NCBI GenBank assembly: GCA_003990745.1
Contig: RBNI01001836.1
Location: forward strand, 1 to 20,704
Direction of reading: 5' to 3'
DNA length: 20,704 nt
Source: Jimgerdemannia flammicorona
Taxonomy: Eukaryota; Mucoromycota; Endogonomycetes; Endogonales; Endogonaceae
Positions 18,000-20,704 of this stretch are shown here, one piece after another. A program made the translations under genes and the position numbers. Position 1 is the stretch's first letter, and every line of letters begins with the position of its first letter. The notes under the pieces were generated by a model that did no database searches, had not been told where the DNA came from, and saw only the letters and a list, made by a program, of their open reading frames with translations.

Positions 18000-19810
18000 G
18001 AACTATAAAAGAGAGACTTCTATCTTGGCTTCTTGAATATTTTGCCCAGCTTCATCATAGATATTTCTAGGCTTGGTCTTTGGAGTGTACTTCTTCTTAT
18101 ACTTTGGAGCAATAGGTTCTTGTTCCTCTTGCTCCATTTCTTTATTCTCTGGGGGTATTTTATTAGTTTTAGGAATAAAATGTAAGAGAGACCAGAGAGG
18201 TATTTCCACCTGTTCTTTTTTATACTCTTCTTCTTCTTCCTAAATAATTCTTCTATTGGTATTTGTAGATAGTCTTCCTATGGATCTCTTTCTTTTTTCT
18301 GCTGGATAGACTGTCTTTCTAATGATGATCTTGACTGAATATAGGGCTAGAACACTGTAGTCTTTGCTATTGCTTTCTTCTTCAAAATCTTCAATGGGGT
18401 GGGCTTTAGTCTTCTTGTACTGGATTTCATTCTTCTGATTCAGTGGTTCTGAGTCTCTTTGATCACTTCTCCTATTATTATATTCTGTAGTATAGTGTCC
18501 AAATTATCTACAATAGAAGTATTGAACTTCAGCTCTATCTCAGACAGAGTATCTTCTTTCTTCTTACTAGTAGCTCTTGTTATCTCTGGATAGATAACCT
18601 TAGATTCTTTATAGTATACACCCTCTGTTTTCTTGTGGGTAGCTTCAATTTTCACATAAGGTGAGTTTTTCAATCTGCCTAACCAATTAGTCTATCTTAG
18701 ATCTGAGATCTTGGATTTCAGTTCTCTCTTTCTTCTATTCCTTAGCAGACTTTCCTTCTCTCAATTTTTCTTATTCTTGTAGGAGTCCTTGCAGGGTTTT
18801 GACCAGAAGGTCCTCCTTGTTATCTTTCTTATTATGATTACTCTAGGTGGTTTCTTGTCTAATATTGAAAAATCCTTAGGCTATATCTACTTGCTCTTTA
18901 GGTCTTCTGTTATCCAGAGTGCAGACATACTGAACAATATTCAGGGGAATCCCTTTACATGAAAATCATTGGACCTATGATGTCTTGGTTAGTAGCATTG
19001 AACTCAGCTATATGTATTTCCTTCTGAATTATTGTAAAGGATGCTCTGGGTAATTCTCTAAGATTTATCTTCATTTCTATGATAGATTTATGAGTCTTGT
19101 AGTTGGTCTCATTTCTTATATACTTTTTAATAAGTCTGTAGATCATGGCTTCATACTCTGCTTTCCAGATTGCTGCTACATAAATGACTGCTCCAAGATC
19201 TGAATGTATATCATTTCTTACTTAGCTAAAAATTCCTCTGACTGGTTCTCTGAGGTAGACCTTATAAATGGCAATTTTTCTTTCAGTAGAGAGGTTTTTC
19301 AAGGCTGTAATTCCTTTGATTTCATTAAGAATTTCCCTTGAGTCTTCTTTTGATTATTCTGTGAAAGTTTGCATAGGGATGGCCATTTTATCATTACTTT
19401 CTTCTGGTTCTGATTCTGGTTCTAATTCAGATTTCAATTAAGATTCTGGTTTCCTTTCTCAGTTATTACTGGAGTTTGAAATATTTGGGTATTCTGAAGA
19501 GAGTATTATAGATATTGGATGAGGTATAATGGGCCTTGATATCCTTGAAGAAGCTACTCCTAATTCTTCTAATTCTGTAATAGTTGTTGATAGAGGCTCA
19601 ATGGGCAAGATCGGTGGGAAATTGTACTTATACAATGTGGACTTCAAGTTGTTGTGTAAGCTCATCAAAGTTTCCAATAGAGATATCTATATTATCTGTT
19701 TGATCTAGTTGTAAATCTCTATGAGAATTCTGTACTATACTGACTTCCAGTTGAGATCCTTCTGATGGAGAGTAGTTGGCAAGTCTTGAGGTAATTACTT
19801 CTCTTTCCAT
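18000..19810 (-). pseudogene. Gypsy gag: capsid region and CCHC zinc knuckle
   Basis: I place the start at the ATG at 19810 (MEREVITS), about 115 bases after the primer-binding site. The first 60 codons are open. A capsid-like region follows, with the open piece 19146-18955 (MIYRLIKKYIRNE ... FNATNQDIIGPM) and then GIPLNIVQYVCTLDN. A zinc knuckle lies at 18521-18480: the pattern C-x2-C-x4-H-x4-C is recognisable, but the first and last Cys are Tyr, and one residue is a TAA stop. The C-terminal part is Lys/Glu-rich. Gag forms the particle and binds element RNA. Multiple stops and frameshifts inactivate it. Confidence 0.7.
18480..18521 (-). other. Degenerate CCHC zinc knuckle of Gag
   Basis: The minus strand reads YFYCR-stop-FGHYTTEY. 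The spacing fits C-x2-C-x4-H-x4-C with Tyr at the first and fourth positions, explained by TGT-to-TAT transitions. The second Cys and the His are kept. Confidence 0.65.
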
Positions 19811-19926
19811 CCAAATACTGGTGATGACTAGTTCTCCTATAGTAGTAGAGATTGGTGTTGTATCAAATATATTCAGTTTGACTGAGGGTTCTTATGAGCT
19901 GAAAGGTTATGTCAATTTAAAATATT

Positions 19927-19943
19927 CCCAGTTGAGTCACCAA
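19927..19943 (-). promoter_or_regulatory. Primer-binding-site candidate
   Basis: The minus strand reads TTGGTGACTCAACTGGG one base after an LTR-like CA end (ATTACA, 19945). Its position between the LTR and gag and its TGG start suit a tRNA primer site, but I cannot identify the tRNA. Confidence 0.5.
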
Positions 19944-20204
19944 GTGTAATGTACTGGAATTACAATGTGAATTGATGTAGTTTGGCTTAAGCCCCCAGTT
20001 ACTTTGCTAAAATGCAACAAAATTTTCTAATATTCCTTAGTATCCTTGTTGGTATTTAGTGATATAATAGTCAAGTCCAGATATAGTAGTCAATTCTTGT
20101 AATTTCCTTATTGAGATGGTTCCTGGGTATTTTAGCAATTTTGTATAATATTCTTTATGAGTGGATTTCCTTCTTGAGTGATGGATAATTTCTGTATAAT
20201 ATGA

Positions 20205-20257
20205 CAAAAGTATGTGATTTGTGGTGTAACTATCTTGTTTCCAAAAGTATGTGATTT
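20205..20257 (+). repeat. 16-bp direct repeat in the 5' LTR region
   Basis: CAAAAGTATGTGATTT is exact at 20205-20220 and 20242-20257, 37 bases apart start to start. ATTTCTG-TAT/CAT-AAT motifs around it repeat more loosely. Confidence 0.7.
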
Positions 20258-20470
20258 CTGCATAATGATCTTATATTCAAAGTTTGCAATTTCTGTGTGA
20301 TAGTTCTGGCAGCATTCTGTATTTGGCAGAGAACCCAGTTTGATGAATAATTTAATAACTCTGTTAGCAGATAACTTGATAACTCAGATGGTAGATAACT
20401 CAGATAACTTGGTTTAGCATTAATTCTTCCTAAATTGGTGGACTTCTCAAATAGCAGTGGATTCTTGGGC

Positions 20471-20566
20471 AAAGTTACATTAAAGACTGGCTTCATTTGT
20501 ACAGAGTTACATTGAAGAACTGGCTCTACTGTGAAGTTGCATCAAGATAGACTGGCTTTGTGATAA
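20471..20566 (+). repeat. Three degenerate tandem units of about 32 bp
   Basis: Units start AAAGTTACATTAAAGACTGG (20471), AGTTACATTGAAGAACTGG (about 20504) and AAGTTGCATCAAGATAGACT (about 20534). Each contains a GTTACAT/GTTGCAT start and an ACTGGCT stretch. Many differences are transitions. Confidence 0.6.
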
Positions 20567-20693
20567 GGTTTCTTATAGCAGACTTCTTAAATTCTTCAGG
20601 CTTATCTGGCAAGTGAACCAAAATGTAGCAGACTTCTCTTCTTTGTATCAGAAAGTATACTAGAGTGGAAAAGGAAACTAGGCTCACAATCTC

Positions 20694-20704
20694 TTTTTTT
20701 TTTT
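20694..20704. other. Terminal poly(T) at the window edge
   Basis: Eleven T run to the last base. It could be a minus-strand poly(A) tail of a further insertion, or simple low-complexity sequence; the edge prevents a decision. Confidence 0.4.

Larger units (their letters stand above)
707..20704 (-). mobile_element. Degenerate Ty3/Gypsy LTR retrotransposon, interrupted by two LINEs
   Basis: Minus-strand domains appear in the Ty3/Gypsy order from right to left: LTR, primer site, gag with zinc knuckle, retropepsin, spacer, dUTPase, RT, RNase H, integrase, polypurine tract, LTR. Two LINE insertions split pol into three pieces: 14909 upward, 8987-8648, and 2888 downward. Subtracting the insertions leaves about 8.3 kb of element. 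All frames are broken by stops (many TAG in place of Gln or Trp codons) and small frameshifts, so it cannot be autonomous. The integrase lying after RNase H rules out the Copia order. The right end runs off the window or stops at its edge. The two candidate LTRs do not look alike, so the outer boundaries are less certain than the coding core. Confidence 0.85.
19945..20704 (-). repeat. Candidate 5' LTR of the Gypsy element (possibly cut by the window edge)
   Basis: On the minus strand it ends ATTACA just before the primer-site candidate. A TG start could be TGTGAGCCTAG near 20689, giving about 745 bases, or the start may lie beyond the window. It holds internal direct repeats (20205-20220 with 20242-20257; 20471-20566) such as occur in LTR promoter regions. 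It does not match the 355-base candidate 3' LTR at 707-1061. The small open frames in it show no domain. Confidence 0.5.

Noticed and set aside
1..20704. tRNA, rRNA, CRISPR arrays, bacterial promoters or terminators
   Set aside because: No cloverleaf, rRNA-like block or regularly spaced array was seen; the content is eukaryotic retroelements.

Overview
This window is a graveyard of nested retrotransposons, most likely from a filamentous fungus. I see no intact host gene, no tRNA or rRNA, and nothing prokaryotic. The fungal call is an inference from three things: a Ty3/Gypsy element, Tad1/LINE-like non-LTR elements with an apurinic-type endonuclease and reverse transcriptase (RT), and pervasive C-to-T / G-to-A decay resembling repeat-induced point mutation (RIP). 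No species can be named.

Layout. Positions 1-706 are flanking DNA with normal CpG content (about 26 CpG by eye in the first 660 bases). This flank holds a bare poly(A) insertion with a perfect 13-bp target duplication and a small hairpin repeat. From about 707 to the end the window is one large Ty3/Gypsy element on the minus strand. Reading leftward from the right edge it has a 5' LTR candidate (20704-19945), a primer-binding-site candidate, gag with a zinc knuckle, a retropepsin, a long spacer, a dUTPase domain, RT, RNase H, integrase, a polypurine tract and a 3' LTR candidate (1061-707).

Two LINE elements interrupt the Gypsy pol gene about 340 bp apart and in opposite orientations. LINE copy 1 (2889-8631, plus strand) sits inside RNase H and is bounded by a 16-bp duplication matching at 15 positions. 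LINE copy 2 (8988-about 14895, minus strand, with its poly(A) tail seen as poly(T) at 8988-9040) sits between RT and the RT-RNase H connection. The three Gypsy pol pieces (from 14909 upward, 8987-8648, and 2888 downward) read as consecutive parts of one polyprotein once the LINEs are removed.

LINE copy 2 has an internal inversion. ORF1 (14707-12783) and the last 100 or so codons of ORF2 (9382-9077) lie on the minus strand. The ORF2 start and body (9404-about 12776) lie on the plus strand. Strand composition flips at the same places, and a 4-bp inverted microhomology (GCCT / AGGC) marks the two breakpoints.

All reading frames are dead. Many key residues are lost by transitions: YMDD to YMDN in Gypsy RT, FADD to FADN in LINE copy 1, Cys to Tyr in the gag knuckle and the integrase zinc site, Asp to Asn in dUTPase motif 1, and many Gln/Trp codons to TAG. 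The most interesting items are the dUTPase carried by the Gypsy element between protease and RT, the inverted LINE, a 20-nt hairpin conserved between the two diverged LINE ORF1s, the poly(A)-only insertion, and the failure of the two candidate LTRs to match.
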